NCBI GenBank assembly: GCA_963778385.1
Contig: CAVZUA010000032.1
Coordinates: 62,001 to 126,000 of the forward strand
Source of the DNA: DATARH01 sp963778385
GTDB taxonomy: Bacteria > Pseudomonadota > Alphaproteobacteria > ATCC43930 > CGMCC-115725
Length of the DNA stretch: 64,000 nt
Direction: 5' to 3'
Shown here: one piece after another, positions 1-9,421 of the stretch
Layout of the letters: each line of letters opens with the position of its first letter
Position numbering within the stretch: position 1 is the first letter of the stretch
The notes under the pieces: generated by a model
What the model saw: only the letters and a program-made list of their open reading frames with translations
The model's database searches: none
What the model was told of the DNA's origin: nothing
Position numbers and translations under genes: made by a program

Positions 1-420
1 GGCCCGAAAGCAATGGCGCGAGGTCGCAGACCAAGCCAGGCCACGCGTGCCGAAACTCGCCGCACTGATGGATGACGCCGAGACCGATGTGCTGGCCTAT
101 ATGGGCTTCCCGGCCCAGCACCGCGCCAAGCTGCACAGCACCAATCCGCTCGAGCGCCTCAACGGCGAGATCAAGCGACGCAGCGAGGTCGTCGGCATCT
201 TCCCCAACGAGGCCGCCGTGATCCGATTGATCGGAGCCTTGCTGCTGGAACAGAACGACGAATGGGCCGTCCAGCGCGCCCGCTACATGAGCCTGGAAAC
301 CATCGCACCCCTGAGCGATGATCCTTTCGTCAGTCTGCCCGCCGTGGCAGCCTGAATAAGCAGCCAACGCTGCTCAGGATGCCCGGCTCCTACACCACTC
401 GCCGGGGCACGATCACAACT
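1..420 (+). mobile_element. 3' end of an IS256-family insertion sequence (5' part outside window)
   Basis: The window opens inside a mutator-type (IS256) transposase, so only the right part of the element is visible. About 60 bases of non-coding sequence follow the transposase stop at 355, as expected for the right end of such elements. The exact boundary and terminal inverted repeat cannot be set because the left end is missing, so the end coordinate is approximate. Confidence 0.55.
2..355 (+). CDS. IS256-family (mutator-type) transposase, C-terminal fragment
   Basis: The reading frame is open from the window edge and gives the last ~117 residues of a DDE transposase. The block with STNPLERLNGEIKRR is the conserved C-terminal signature of the family. 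Its glutamate (LERLN) matches the third acid of the DDE triad in IS256. The following VVGIFPNEAAVIRLIGALL and the EQ.DEW stretch are also typical. The protein would cut and rejoin the element ends during transposition. Nothing in the visible part looks damaged, and whether the rest of the gene is intact cannot be judged here. Confidence 0.9.
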   Translation, partial: ARKQWREVADQARPRVPKLAALMDDAETDVLAYMGFPAQHRAKLHSTNPLERLNGEIKRRSEVVGIFPNEAAVIRLIGALLLEQNDEWAVQRARYMSLETIAPLSDDPFVSLPAVAA

Positions 421-851
421 TCCGCCTGCTGTTCGAGCTAAGAGCAATTCAGGTTGGAGTGATCATCACTCGTTCATGGGAATTGCAGCAGATCTTCAAG
501 CAACTTGGGAAGGGCACATCCTACGGTGCCGCAACAACCCATCACGAAAGATTATGGCCAAAGATCGAGGGCGGCGGCGGTGGCGGTTGCCCAATTTTGA
601 CATTCGCGATCAGACCGGCGCTTTTTGCCGACGATGGGCCTGAAGGTACGTTGCGCGCGGCAAAACGCGTTCGAGAAATGGGCCCTGACGAAGACCCTTA
701 GCGCTATCGCCCGCAATTCGCGTGGGATCAAATGTAGTGACGCGCGCGCCGCGATCTAATACACCAGCGGATCAAATGTGAAGCCGCCGTCCGTAGCCTC
801 GCCGCGCCGACGCGGCGCAGCGGTGAGCGGCGCCGGGTTGGGGTCTCGCCG
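356..851. other. Intergenic stretch between IS end and lipoprotein gene
   Basis: About 500 bases without a gene I can support. The first part is the right end of the insertion sequence. An 80-codon open frame with a GTG start at 459 has low-complexity Gly content and no family resemblance. The two stretches near 727 and 774 both contain the phrase GGATCAAATGT, a short direct repeat of unknown meaning. No tRNA or clear promoter was found. Confidence 0.4.
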
Positions 852-1853
852 ATGGCATCGCAGGATACCCGCCATTGTCGCGGCGGGTCGGCCGTGTGGC
901 TCCTGGGGCTGCTGCTGGCCGCCGGGTTGACGGGCTGCAACGGGGTAATCGAGACCTATCGCTCGGTGAGTGGGAGCGACAAGAACGATCCCGATCCGGC
1001 GACCGCCCCCTTTACGGAGAATCTCGACAAGGCCGAAGCCGGGACTTATCCGAACCTCGCGACGGTGCCGTCGATACCGACCCTCGCGACGACAGTCGCC
1101 GAGCGGCAGAAGCTGGCCGAAAACCTGATCGGCGCCCGGACCAGCGCGGAGGCCAATGGCGGCACCGCATCGCCCGGGCCGGTGCCGCCGCCGCCCGCGA
1201 TCCCGTCGTCGATCGCCGCACCGGCGGTGGTGGGGCCGCCCCTGACCCCCAAGCCGCCGACCCAGGTGGCGCGGCGCGCGATGGATGAGCCGCCGCCGCC
1301 AATGCCGCAAAACACGACGATGCAGACGCCGACGATTGCCGCGGTGCCCGGCGTCGAGGCGCCGCGCGCGGCGCCGCCGCAAGGGCATCCGCAGTCGATC
1401 CCGCGGCCGGACACCGGTGTGTTGCCGCCGGTCGCGCTACAGTCGGCCAACCCGCAGCCGTCGCCGCCCGCCGCAGTGCTGCCGCCGCCCCAGGTCTCGC
1501 CGCAAGTCGCAGCGTTGCCGCCGCCGAAGCTGCCGCCGGTGCCGACGACCGTCACCTCGGTCGACCTTGCGCCCGGCACGACGGGGTTGCCGGCGGACAT
1601 CCGCGCACGGCTCGCCGACGTGGTCGCCCAATACAACGACAAGCCGCGCATTGTGCGCGTCGTCTCGTACGCGGTGCCTGGGGTCGGTGGCGCCGAGCAG
1701 CTCAACAATTTCCGTGCCGCGCTCGATCGCGCCCAACTGATCGCCAAGGCCCTCGGCGAAACAGGAATTCCCGCCAACAAGATCCAGACCGAGGCGTCGC
1801 CAGCGATGCCGAGCGCGCCGACCGGCCGGATCGACATACAGCTTCTGCCGTAA
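852..1853 (+). CDS. Proline-rich lipoprotein with degenerate OmpA-like C-terminal domain
   Basis: A 333-residue protein with a type II signal peptide: a hydrophobic core at residues 15-25, then the lipobox LTGC with Cys29. It is therefore predicted to be lipidated and anchored in the membrane facing the periplasm. Residues ~105-245 are a Pro/Ala-rich linker. The last ~85 residues (LNNFRAALDRAQLIAKAL and the RIDIQLLP end) resemble an OmpA-like peptidoglycan-binding fold, but the match is weak and the usual NxxLSxxRA core is only loosely kept. It lies 19 bases upstream of hom on the same strand and may be co-transcribed. Role unknown; cell-envelope attachment is inferred. Confidence 0.75.
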   Translation: MASQDTRHCRGGSAVWLLGLLLAAGLTGCNGVIETYRSVSGSDKNDPDPATAPFTENLDKAEAGTYPNLATVPSIPTLATTVAERQKLAENLIGARTSAEANGGTASPGPVPPPPAIPSSIAAPAVVGPPLTPKPPTQVARRAMDEPPPPMPQNTTMQTPTIAAVPGVEAPRAAPPQGHPQSIPRPDTGVLPPVALQSANPQPSPPAAVLPPPQVSPQVAALPPPKLPPVPTTVTSVDLAPGTTGLPADIRARLADVVAQYNDKPRIVRVVSYAVPGVGGAEQLNNFRAALDRAQLIAKALGETGIPANKIQTEASPAMPSAPTGRIDIQLLP

Positions 1854-1872
1854 CGACCGCTGGAGATTTCGC

Positions 1873-3165
1873 TTGAACGCGCCGCTCAGGATTGCCGTCG
1901 CCGGGCTCGGCACGGTCGGAGCCGGAACCCTGCAATTGCTGCAGCGCCAGGCCGGGCCGCTCGCGGTGCGCGCTGGCCGGCCGCTGGTCGTCACCGCCGT
2001 GTCAGCCCGTGATCGCGGGCGCGACCGCGGTGCCGATCTGTCGACCGCGCGGTGGTACGACGACGCTGTGGCGTTGGCGGGCGACCTCGAGATCGATGTC
2101 GTCGTCGAACTGATCGGCGGCACCGACGGTATTGCCCGCCAAGTCGTCGAGACCGCACTCGAACACAAGAAGCACGTCGTCACCGCCAACAAGGCGCTCA
2201 TGGCGGAGCACGGCACGGCGCTTGCCGGCAAGGCCGAGGCCGCGGGTGTCGCGCTGGCCTTCGAGGCGGCGGTGGCGGGCGGCATCCCGATCATCAAGAC
2301 GCTGCGCGAGGGGCTCGCCGGCAACCGTCTCAGCCGCGTCTACGGCATCCTCAACGGCACCACCAACTACATCCTGACGACGATGCGCGAGACCGGCCGC
2401 GACTTCGCCGAGGTGCTTGCCGAGGCGCAACAGCTCGGCTACGCCGAGGCCGATCCGAGCTTCGACATCGACGGCGTCGATGCGTCGCACAAGCTGGCGA
2501 TCCTCGCCAGCGTCGCGTTCGGCCGGCCGGTCGACCTCGCCGGGGTGTATTGCGAGGGCATCCGCCATGTGTCGCGGCTGGATATCGAATACGCCGAGGA
2601 GTTGGGCTACCGCATCAAGCTGCTCGGCATCGCCCGGCTGACCGAGCATGGGCTCGAACAGCGCGTCCATCCGTGCATGGTGCGGCGGGAGACGCCGATC
2701 GCGGCGGTCGAGGGCGTGTTCAACGGCATCGTCGCCGAGGGCGATTTTGTCGGCCAGCTGATGCTCGAAGGCCGCGGTGCTGGCGCCGGCCCGACCGCCT
2801 CGGCGGTCGTCGCCGATTTGGTCGATATCGCCACCGGGCGCCGTGTGGCGCCGTTTGGCGTGCCGGTTTCGTCGCTCGGACGGATCCCGGGGGCGCCGAT
2901 GGAATCGCATCAGGGCGCGTATTACATCCGGTTGATGGTTGTGGATCAGCCGGGCGTCATCGCCGATGTCGCGGCGGCGCTGCGCGATGAACAGGTCTCG
3001 CTCGAATTGATGATCCAGCGCGGCCGGTCGAAAAGCGAAGCGGTGCCGGTGGTGCTAACCACGCATGCCACGGTCGAGGCGGCGATGCGGAAGGCGATGT
3101 CGGCGATCGGCATGCTGAAGAGTGTGCTCGAACCGCCGCGCATCATCCGCATCGAGGATTTCTAG
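1873..3165 (+). CDS. hom: Homoserine dehydrogenase
   Basis: This 430-residue enzyme reduces aspartate semialdehyde to homoserine with NAD(P)H, the branch point to threonine and methionine. The N-terminal Rossmann motif is AGLGTVGAG. The central catalytic region carries VVTANKALMAEHG and the GILNGTTNYIL block typical of the family. A C-terminal ACT domain (from about residue 350, YYIRLMVVDQPGVIADVA) suggests feedback control by threonine. The start is TTG at 1873, with GGAG at 1862-1865 in front; no in-frame ATG gives a full Rossmann fold. It is followed by glpX and recJ in the same direction, an order I associate with Rhodospirillales. Confidence 0.97.
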   Translation: MNAPLRIAVAGLGTVGAGTLQLLQRQAGPLAVRAGRPLVVTAVSARDRGRDRGADLSTARWYDDAVALAGDLEIDVVVELIGGTDGIARQVVETALEHKKHVVTANKALMAEHGTALAGKAEAAGVALAFEAAVAGGIPIIKTLREGLAGNRLSRVYGILNGTTNYILTTMRETGRDFAEVLAEAQQLGYAEADPSFDIDGVDASHKLAILASVAFGRPVDLAGVYCEGIRHVSRLDIEYAEELGYRIKLLGIARLTEHGLEQRVHPCMVRRETPIAAVEGVFNGIVAEGDFVGQLMLEGRGAGAGPTASAVVADLVDIATGRRVAPFGVPVSSLGRIPGAPMESHQGAYYIRLMVVDQPGVIADVAAALRDEQVSLELMIQRGRSKSEAVPVVLTTHATVEAAMRKAMSAIGMLKSVLEPPRIIRIEDF

Positions 3166-3233
3166 GCGCGCGCCCGACCATTCCCTATGATCGCGCCGCG
3201 GGCTAATTTCCCGAAAAGATGAGGGAGGAGAGG

Positions 3234-4223
3234 GTGTCCGACGAAGCCAAGATGGATCGCAATCTGGCGCTCGAAGCGGTCCGCGTCACCGAGGTGGCGG
3301 CGCTGTCGGCGTCGCGGCTGATGGGCCGCGGCGATGAGAAGGCGGCCGATCAGGCGGCGGTTGACGCGATGCGCACCGCGCTCAACGGGCTGACGATCGA
3401 CGGCACCGTCGTCATCGGCGAGGGCGAGCGCGACGAAGCACCGATGCTCTATATCGGCGAAAAGGTCGGCACTGGGCAGGGGCCGAAAATCGACATCGCG
3501 CTCGACCCACTGGAAGGCACCACGATCACCGCCAAAGGCGGAGCGAACGCGCTGGCGACGCTGGCCATGGCCGATGCCGGCGGTTTTCTCAACGCGCCGG
3601 ACGTCTACATGGAAAAGATCGCGATCGGCGGCGGCCTGCCCGACGACCTCGTGCATATCGACGAGGAGCCGGGCGTCAACCTGAAGAACCTGGCGCAGGC
3701 GAAAAAGGCCGAGATCGCCGACCTCGTCGTCTGCATCCTTGACCGCCCGCGCCATTCGGAGCTCATCGCCAAGGTTCGCGCCGCCGGTGCGCGGATCATG
3801 CTGATCGGCGACGGCGATGTGAGCGGCGTCATCGCCACGTCGAGCCCCGAGACGGGCATCGATATCTACATGGGGTCGGGTGGCGCCCCCGAAGGGGTTC
3901 TTGCCGCCGCGGCGTTGCGCTGCATCGGCGGGCAGATGCAGGGCAAGCTGCTGTTCCGCAACGACGATGAGCGCGGGCGCGCGCATCGGCTCGGCATCAC
4001 CGATCTCGATCGCGTCTACAGCCTGCTCGACCTCGCGCATGGCGATGTGATGTTCGCCGCGACCGGCGTCACCAACGGAACGATGCTGAAAGGCGTCCGG
4101 CGCTTCGCGGGCGGCGCGATGACTCACTCGGTGGTGATGCGCTCGCGCACCGGCACCGTCCGCTACATCGAGGCGAAGCACGACCTCAGCCGGAAGGAAA
4201 GCTTCGCGCGCTTCTCGCGCTAG
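3234..4223 (+). CDS. glpX: Class II fructose-1,6-bisphosphatase
   Basis: GlpX-type phosphatase that removes the 1-phosphate of fructose 1,6-bisphosphate in gluconeogenesis. Some alphaproteobacterial versions also act on sedoheptulose bisphosphate. Family signatures are GEGERDEAPMLYIGEKVG near the N-terminus and the metal-binding DPLEGT. The best start is GTG at 3234, because the purine-rich GGGAGGAGAG directly before it is a strong ribosome binding site. The upstream in-frame ATG at 3219 would place that site inside the gene. Predicted length is 329 residues, normal for the family. It lies 68 bases after hom and upstream of recJ. Confidence 0.96.
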   Translation: MSDEAKMDRNLALEAVRVTEVAALSASRLMGRGDEKAADQAAVDAMRTALNGLTIDGTVVIGEGERDEAPMLYIGEKVGTGQGPKIDIALDPLEGTTITAKGGANALATLAMADAGGFLNAPDVYMEKIAIGGGLPDDLVHIDEEPGVNLKNLAQAKKAEIADLVVCILDRPRHSELIAKVRAAGARIMLIGDGDVSGVIATSSPETGIDIYMGSGGAPEGVLAAAALRCIGGQMQGKLLFRNDDERGRAHRLGITDLDRVYSLLDLAHGDVMFAATGVTNGTMLKGVRRFAGGAMTHSVVMRSRTGTVRYIEAKHDLSRKESFARFSR

Positions 4224-4264
4224 CGCGATTCGCGGCAAGCGGAGCCGCGCTCTTCCTTGTTACG

Positions 4265-4281
4265 GCCGGGTTTGCCCCGGC
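4265..4281 (+). terminator. Possible hairpin between glpX and recJ
   Basis: A 6-bp inverted repeat (GCCGGG / CCCGGC) with a 5-base loop lies 42 bases after the glpX stop. No clear T-run follows, although TTTT occurs a little further on. It could attenuate transcription before recJ, but evidence is weak. Confidence 0.25.
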
Positions 4282-4333
4282 TCTCTGCGATTTTGGCGTC
4301 TGGCTTGGGGGTAGGCGCAAAACCGGGTAGGTC

Positions 4334-6172
4334 GTGCACATTCATTTAATGGCGCGAGGTCAGGTGGGGGACGGCGCGGGAGCATTTCTCGGGGTCGAGC
4401 GATCGGCGAGCGGCCGGCGCTGGCGGTTGCGCGGCGCGGCGGATGACGGCGCCGCGGCTGCGCTCACGGTGCAATTGGCGGTGCCGGAAATTCTCGCGCG
4501 GCTGTTGGCCCAACGCGGCGTGACGCTCGAGGAGGCGGCGCGGTTTCTCAGCCCGCGGCTGCGCGAGCAGCTGCCCGATCCCGCGCATCTCAAGGACATG
4601 GACCGCGCCGTCGAGCGCCTGGTGCAGGCGATCCGCGCCGGTGAGAAGATCGTCGTCTACGGCGATTACGATGTCGATGGCGCGACGTCGGCGGCGCTGC
4701 TGCTGCGGTTTTTCGCGGCGGTCGGCGCGCTGGCGGGGCTCTATGTGCCCGACCGCATGCGCGAGGGCTACGGACCCAACACCGCCGCCTTGCTCAAGCT
4801 GAAGGATGAGGCGGTCGGCCTCGTTATCACCGTCGACTGCGGCACCACCGCGCACGAGGCGCTCGATGCGGCGAAAGCCGCCGGGCTCGATTTGATCGTC
4901 ATCGACCACCACGTCGCCGAGCCGCTGTTGCCGTCCGCGGTCGCGGTGGTCAACCCGAACCGGCTCGACGAGGCGAGCCCGCACGGCCAGCTGGCGGCGG
5001 TCGGCGTCGCCTTCCTGCTGGCGGTCGCCGCCAACCGCGCCTTGCGCGATATCGGCTGGTATCGCACCCGGCCCGAGCCCGACCTGCTGCAATGGCTCGA
5101 TCTGGTCGCGCTCGGCACGGTGTGCGATGTGGTGCCGCTGACCGGGCTCAACCGCGCGCTGGTCACACAGGGGCTGAAAGTGGCGGCGCGCGGCGCCAAT
5201 CCCGGCATGGCGGCGCTCGCCGCGCTGGGCGCATCGCCCGGGCGCATCACGCCGATCGATGCGTATCAGCTCGGCTTTGTGCTCGGCCCGCGGGTCAATG
5301 CCGGGGGCCGGGTCGGCGCGGCCGATCTCGGCGCCCGGCTGCTGTCGACCGATGACACGGCGCTCGCCGCCGAATGGGCGCAGCACCTCGACGGTTACAA
5401 CAAGGAGCGCCGCGAGATCGAGGCGCGGACCTTGGCGGAGGCGATCGAACATGTCGAGCGGCAGAACGCCTCGTCGCCGGTGCTGGTTTTCGCCGCGGCG
5501 GAGGGTTGGCATCCCGGCGTGATCGGCATCGTCGCGGCGCGGCTCAAGGAGCGCTATGGCCGCCCTGCCTGCGTCGTCGCGCTGGCCGATGGGATCGGCA
5601 GGGGGTCGGGCCGCTCGGTAGCCGGTCTGGCGCTGGGGTCGGCGGTGATCGCTGCGCGCCAGGCGGGGCTGCTGCTCAACGGCGGTGGGCATGCCATGGC
5701 AGCCGGTTTTACCGTCGCCGCCGACCGGCTGATCGAGTTGCAGGAGTTTCTCGCCACACGGCTCAATGACGGGCTCGATCACGCGACGCTGGTCCCCGAA
5801 CTGGCGATCGACGCGGTGCTTACGGCGGAGGCGGCGCACGGTGCGCTGCTCGCTCAGCTCGACGCGCTGGCGCCGTTTGGCGCCGCCAATCCCGAGCCGC
5901 GCTTTGCGTTTCCCGCCGTGCGGGTGCAATTCGTCGAGGCTGTCGGCAGCGGGCATTTGCGTTTGCGGGTGGTTGACGCGCTGGGCGGCGGCACGCTGAG
6001 CGCAATCGCCTTCCGCGCGGTCGAGACGCCGGTCGGTCGGCTGATCGCCGAGGCAAAGGGCAGGGGCCTCCACCTCGCCGGCCATTTGCGCCGCGACACC
6101 TGGCGCGGCGGCGACGCCGTACAACTGGTCGTCGACGATGCCGCGTCGGTGGTAGAAATGGCGCATGGTTGA
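4334..6172 (+). CDS. recJ: Single-stranded-DNA-specific exonuclease RecJ
   Basis: 5'-3' single-strand exonuclease of the DHH phosphoesterase family, used in recombination and mismatch or base-excision repair. Counted from GTG 4334, the metal motifs are DYDVD (111-115), DCG (168-170) and DHH (191-193), followed by the DHHA1 domain with GGGHAMAAGFT. Length (612) matches the family. The start is uncertain: GTG 4334, ATG 4349 and GTG 4364 are all in frame, and the conserved part begins at FLGVERS, so ATG 4349 is also plausible. The stop overlaps the next gene, indicating translational coupling. Confidence 0.96.
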   Translation: MHIHLMARGQVGDGAGAFLGVERSASGRRWRLRGAADDGAAAALTVQLAVPEILARLLAQRGVTLEEAARFLSPRLREQLPDPAHLKDMDRAVERLVQAIRAGEKIVVYGDYDVDGATSAALLLRFFAAVGALAGLYVPDRMREGYGPNTAALLKLKDEAVGLVITVDCGTTAHEALDAAKAAGLDLIVIDHHVAEPLLPSAVAVVNPNRLDEASPHGQLAAVGVAFLLAVAANRALRDIGWYRTRPEPDLLQWLDLVALGTVCDVVPLTGLNRALVTQGLKVAARGANPGMAALAALGASPGRITPIDAYQLGFVLGPRVNAGGRVGAADLGARLLSTDDTALAAEWAQHLDGYNKERREIEARTLAEAIEHVERQNASSPVLVFAAAEGWHPGVIGIVAARLKERYGRPACVVALADGIGRGSGRSVAGLALGSAVIAARQAGLLLNGGGHAMAAGFTVAADRLIELQEFLATRLNDGLDHATLVPELAIDAVLTAEAAHGALLAQLDALAPFGAANPEPRFAFPAVRVQFVEAVGSGHLRLRVVDALGGGTLSAIAFRAVETPVGRLIAEAKGRGLHLAGHLRRDTWRGGDAVQLVVDDAASVVEMAHG

Positions 6173-6770
6173 GCAAAGCGAAATCCCCGAAGGCGTCCAC
6201 GAGCACCACGAGCAGCACGACGGCTTTCGTCGCCTGGCGGCGATCTATCTGGGCGTGGTGGCGATGCTGCTGGCGATCGCTTCGCTCGGCGGCAGTCATG
6301 TCACCAAGGAATTGCTCAGTGCCAACATCCACGCCTCGGACACTTACGCCTTCGCCCAGGCGAAGTATCTGCGCGCGACGGTCTACCAGCTCGCCGCCGA
6401 TCAGCTGGAATTCGAGCTGAACCATTTGCCGGGCCTGTCCGATGCCGGCAAGGCGAAGGCGGCGGAGCGCATCGAGCATTACCGTTCCAACGCGGCGCGC
6501 TACGAAAGCGACCCGAAATCGGGCGAGGGCCGCGAGCAATTGCTGGCCAAGGCAAAGGAATGGGAGCACCACCGCGAGCATGCCGCCATGCAGGATCCGA
6601 GCTTTGAGCTGGCGGCGGCGCTGTTCCAGATCGCGATCGTGCTCGGCTCGGTGGCGATCGTCGCGACTTCGCGCCCGCTCCTCGGGCTCAGCGCCGTCCT
6701 CGCGGTCTTGGCCGTGGTGCTGACGCTGAACGGCTATTTGCTGCTGTTCCCGCTGCCGTCGATCGGCTAG
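6165..6770 (+). CDS. DUF4337-family membrane protein
   Basis: A 201-residue protein with one membrane segment near residues 23-41 (AAIYLGVVAMLLAIASL) and two near the C-terminus (about 148-195). Between them is a charged, alpha-helical, probably periplasmic part of ~100 residues. This layout fits the DUF4337 family, whose function is not known. The ATG lies inside the last codons of recJ (8-base overlap), so it is translated with recJ. There is no evidence that it works with RecJ. Confidence 0.8.
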   Translation: MVEQSEIPEGVHEHHEQHDGFRRLAAIYLGVVAMLLAIASLGGSHVTKELLSANIHASDTYAFAQAKYLRATVYQLAADQLEFELNHLPGLSDAGKAKAAERIEHYRSNAARYESDPKSGEGREQLLAKAKEWEHHREHAAMQDPSFELAAALFQIAIVLGSVAIVATSRPLLGLSAVLAVLAVVLTLNGYLLLFPLPSIG

Positions 6771-6820
6771 CGAATTTCGCTGCAATGCAGCGGCGACCTC
6801 AAAGACCGCCCGGAGGTGAG

Positions 6821-8077
6821 TTGGTCGAGCTCACCGTCGACCGGCTCGGCGCGTAGGGCGATGGGATCGCCAACTGGCGCGGCGAGCCCGTGTTCCTGCC
6901 GTTTACCGTCCCCGGCGATCGGGTCCGCGCCGAGATTGGCGCGCGGCGCGGCGCCGGGCGGGAGGGCAGGGTGGTCGAGCGGATTTCCGCCGCGCCCCGG
7001 GCCGAGCCGGTATGCCGGCATTTCGGCCAGTGCGGCGGCTGCGCCCTGCAGCATCTGCCGGACGAAGCGTACGGCACGGTAAAGCTTGGCGCGCTGATTG
7101 AGGCGTTACGACGCGCCGGCATCGATCCGGCGGTGGTCGCGCCGCTGCGCACGGTGGCGCCGGCGCGGCGACGTATCCGGCTTGGCCTGCGGCGGCCGAG
7201 AGACCCGCAGGCGCCGGTGGTCGTCGGGTTTCGCGAGCGGTTCAGCCACGTCCTTGTCGATCTGGCGGAATGTGCGGTTATGGAACCGGCACTGGTCGCG
7301 CTGGTCGGGCCGTTGCGACGGCTGGTGCCGCGATGGCTTGCGCCGGGCGCCAAGGCGGAGGCGATGCTGACGCGTTGCGACAGTGGGGTCGACCTGCTGA
7401 TCGAAACCGCCGAAACGCCCGGGCTCCCGGCGCTCGAAGCGCTGGCGGCGTTGGCGGCGGAGCAGGACATCGCACGCATCGTCTGGCGCTCGGGAACGGT
7501 CGACGTACCCGTCGTCGAGCGGCGGCCGGTGCGGGTGGTGTTTTCCGGCGTCGCGGTGCCGTTTCCGCCCGGCGGATTTCTGCAAGCGAGCAAAGCGGCC
7601 GAGTCGGTGCTGGTCGCCGAGGTGCTGACCGCCGCCGGCGATTGGCGCTCGGTCATCGATCTTTATGCCGGGCTCGGCACCTTTACCTTCGCACTGGCCG
7701 ACGCCGGGTCTGTGCACGCGGTGGAAGGCGACGCGGCCGCCGTCGCGGCCTTGGGGCAGGCGGCCGCATCGATCGCTGGTGTCAGCGTCGAGCGGCGCGA
7801 TCTCGACCGCAACCCGATTCCGGCCGCCGAGCTTTCCCGCTACGCGGCCGCCGTGTTCGATCCGCCGCGATCCGGGGCGCGACGCCAAGCCGAGGCGCTC
7901 GCCGCCTCGGCGCTTGATACTGTCGTCGCGGTCTCCTGCAACCCCGCGACCTTCGCGCGCGACGCCGCCAGCCTGGTCGCCGGCGGCTTCCGCCTCGAAC
8001 GGGTCGTGCCCGTCGACCAGTTCGTTTACACCCCGCACCTCGAACTGGTCGCCACGTTCCGGCGCTGGAATGGTTGA
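6821..8077 (+). CDS. rlmD: TrmA/RlmD-type RNA uracil-C5 methyltransferase, with an in-frame amber codon
   Basis: SAM-dependent enzyme that makes 5-methyluridine in rRNA; 23S U1939 if it is the RlmD orthologue. The 4Fe-4S cysteines are in CRHFGQCGGCALQH. The SAM site is DLYAGLGTFTFAL, followed by FDPPRSGARR and the catalytic SCNPATFARD. The N-terminal TRAM domain begins at TTG 6821 behind GGAGG (6812-6816) and reads LTVDRLGA, then TAG (6854-6856), then GDGIANWRGEPVFLPFTVPGD. The codon at the stop is normally Lys, so AAG to TAG is the simplest change. Without readthrough, translation could restart at GTG 6890 and would lose the start of the TRAM domain. It could be a sequencing error or early decay. 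Confidence 0.88.
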
Positions 8078-8083
8078 AAGGTC

Positions 8084-8117
8084 GGTTGGATGCCCGGATC
8101 AAGTCCGGGCATGACGA
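8084..8117. repeat. Short palindromic repeat (family B, single arm), likely bidirectional terminator
   Basis: A 9-bp perfect stem (ATGCCCGGA at 8090-8098, TCCGGGCAT at 8104-8112) with a 5-base loop, flanked by GGTTGG and GACGA. The same unit occurs twice, in inverted order, at 18,229-18,331. It lies between the convergent rlmD-like and MFS genes, where it could end transcription from both sides. Confidence 0.7.
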
Positions 8118-8144
8118 GTGAAGGGACGCTCTAACCTAGCCCCG

Positions 8145-9407
8145 TCAATTCCCCGGCGCCGCCGGAGCCGTACCGTCGAGCGCTTCGAGGCTGCGGCCGC
8201 GCGTCTCGGGCAGCATCAACAGCGTCACGATCATCAATAACGACGCCACCGCGCTGAACAGCGCGATCGACACGCCGAGATCGTAGCTTTGGCTGAAATA
8301 GCCGATCGCGGTCGGGAAGAACGAACCGATCGCCCGGCCCGCGTTGTAGCAAAAGCCCTGGGCGTTGCCGCGCACGCTGGTCGGGAACAGCTCGGTCATG
8401 AACGGCCCCATCGGCGGGAACTTCATCAGCATCGCCATGAACAGCGGCACCCCGGCGAAGAGCAGCGCCGTGTCGCCCATCGGCACGAACATGTAGAGCA
8501 GGATGAAGATCAGCGAGAGAACCGCCGACCACATAAAGGTCTGCTTGCGGCCGATCGCGTCGCTGAGATACGTGCCGAGCAGAAAGCCAAACAGCGCGCC
8601 CAGGATCTGCACCAGCAGAAACCCGCCTGCTGCGGTCGCCGAGAAATGCCGCACCGTGCGCAGATAGGTCGGCATCCAGATGCCGACCGCATAGCCGCCG
8701 CCCTGCGCGCCGGCGACCATGATCGATACCTTGACCGTGGTCCACAGATGCTCGCCGCGAAACGCCGAGAACAAATGCGACAGTCCGACCTGCTGGCGCT
8801 CGCGCTGACGATGGTAGATTTCCGGCTCGTCGATATGCCGGCGAATCCAGAACACGAAGACCGCCGGGAACAGCCCGATGCCGAACAGCACCCGCCAGGC
8901 AAGCGCTTCGGGCAGCAGCCAGTACACGGCCGTATAGACCAGCGCCGCGCCACCCCAACCGATCGCCCAGCCGGTCTGCACGATGCCGACGCCGCGCCCG
9001 CGATACTTGTCGCGGATTACTTCGCCCATCAGCACCGCGCCCGCCGCCCACTCGCCGCCGAAGCCGAAGCCGTGCAGCGCACGGAGAATGAAGAGCTGCT
9101 CGAAATTCTGGGCGAACGCGCACAGGAAGGTGAAGAACGAATACCAGACGATGGTGATCTGCAGCATCTTCACCCGGCCGAACCGGTCGGCGAGCGTGCC
9201 GCTGAACCAGCCACCAAAGGACGAGATCAGCAGGGTCACCGTGGCGATCAGCCCGGCCTCGCCCTTGGAGAGGCCCCACAGCCCGATCACCGTCGGGATC
9301 ACAAAGCTGTACATCTGCACGTCGAAGGCATCGAGCGACCAGCCGCCAAAGCAGGCCCACATCGTGCTGCGCTCCTTGGCGTTCAAATCGCGATACCAGC
9401 CGAGCAT
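8145..9407 (-). CDS. MFS transporter, sugar/organic-acid:proton symporter type
   Basis: A 420-residue inner-membrane carrier with the expected 12 hydrophobic segments. Major-facilitator signatures include GTLADRFGRVKML in the first inner loop and the matching FLLGTYLSDAIGRKQ in the second half. The FGFGGEWAAGAVLMGE block after segment 4 is typical of the sialate/lactate and aromatic-acid symporter groups. The substrate cannot be told from sequence. The start ATG at 9407 has GGGAGGAAGA in front. It is divergent from pncA and convergent with rlmD. Confidence 0.85.
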   Translation of the reverse strand: MLGWYRDLNAKERSTMWACFGGWSLDAFDVQMYSFVIPTVIGLWGLSKGEAGLIATVTLLISSFGGWFSGTLADRFGRVKMLQITIVWYSFFTFLCAFAQNFEQLFILRALHGFGFGGEWAAGAVLMGEVIRDKYRGRGVGIVQTGWAIGWGGAALVYTAVYWLLPEALAWRVLFGIGLFPAVFVFWIRRHIDEPEIYHRQRERQQVGLSHLFSAFRGEHLWTTVKVSIMVAGAQGGGYAVGIWMPTYLRTVRHFSATAAGGFLLVQILGALFGFLLGTYLSDAIGRKQTFMWSAVLSLIFILLYMFVPMGDTALLFAGVPLFMAMLMKFPPMGPFMTELFPTSVRGNAQGFCYNAGRAIGSFFPTAIGYFSQSYDLGVSIALFSAVASLLMIVTLLMLPETRGRSLEALDGTAPAAPGN

Positions 9408-9421
9408 CGTCTTCCTCCCAC

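Noticed and set aside
459..701. 80-codon open frame with GTG start after the IS end
   Set aside because: Low-complexity Gly stretch, no family resemblance, weak initiation signals; probably non-coding.
4346..6166. 606-codon open frame antisense to recJ
   Set aside because: Arg/Gln-rich product typical of the antisense frame of GC-rich genes; recJ on the other strand has all its motifs.
6854..6856. Pyrrolysine or other recoding at the rlmD amber codon
   Set aside because: Pyrrolysine is confined to methylamine methyltransferases and needs PylS/PylT; nothing here suggests it.
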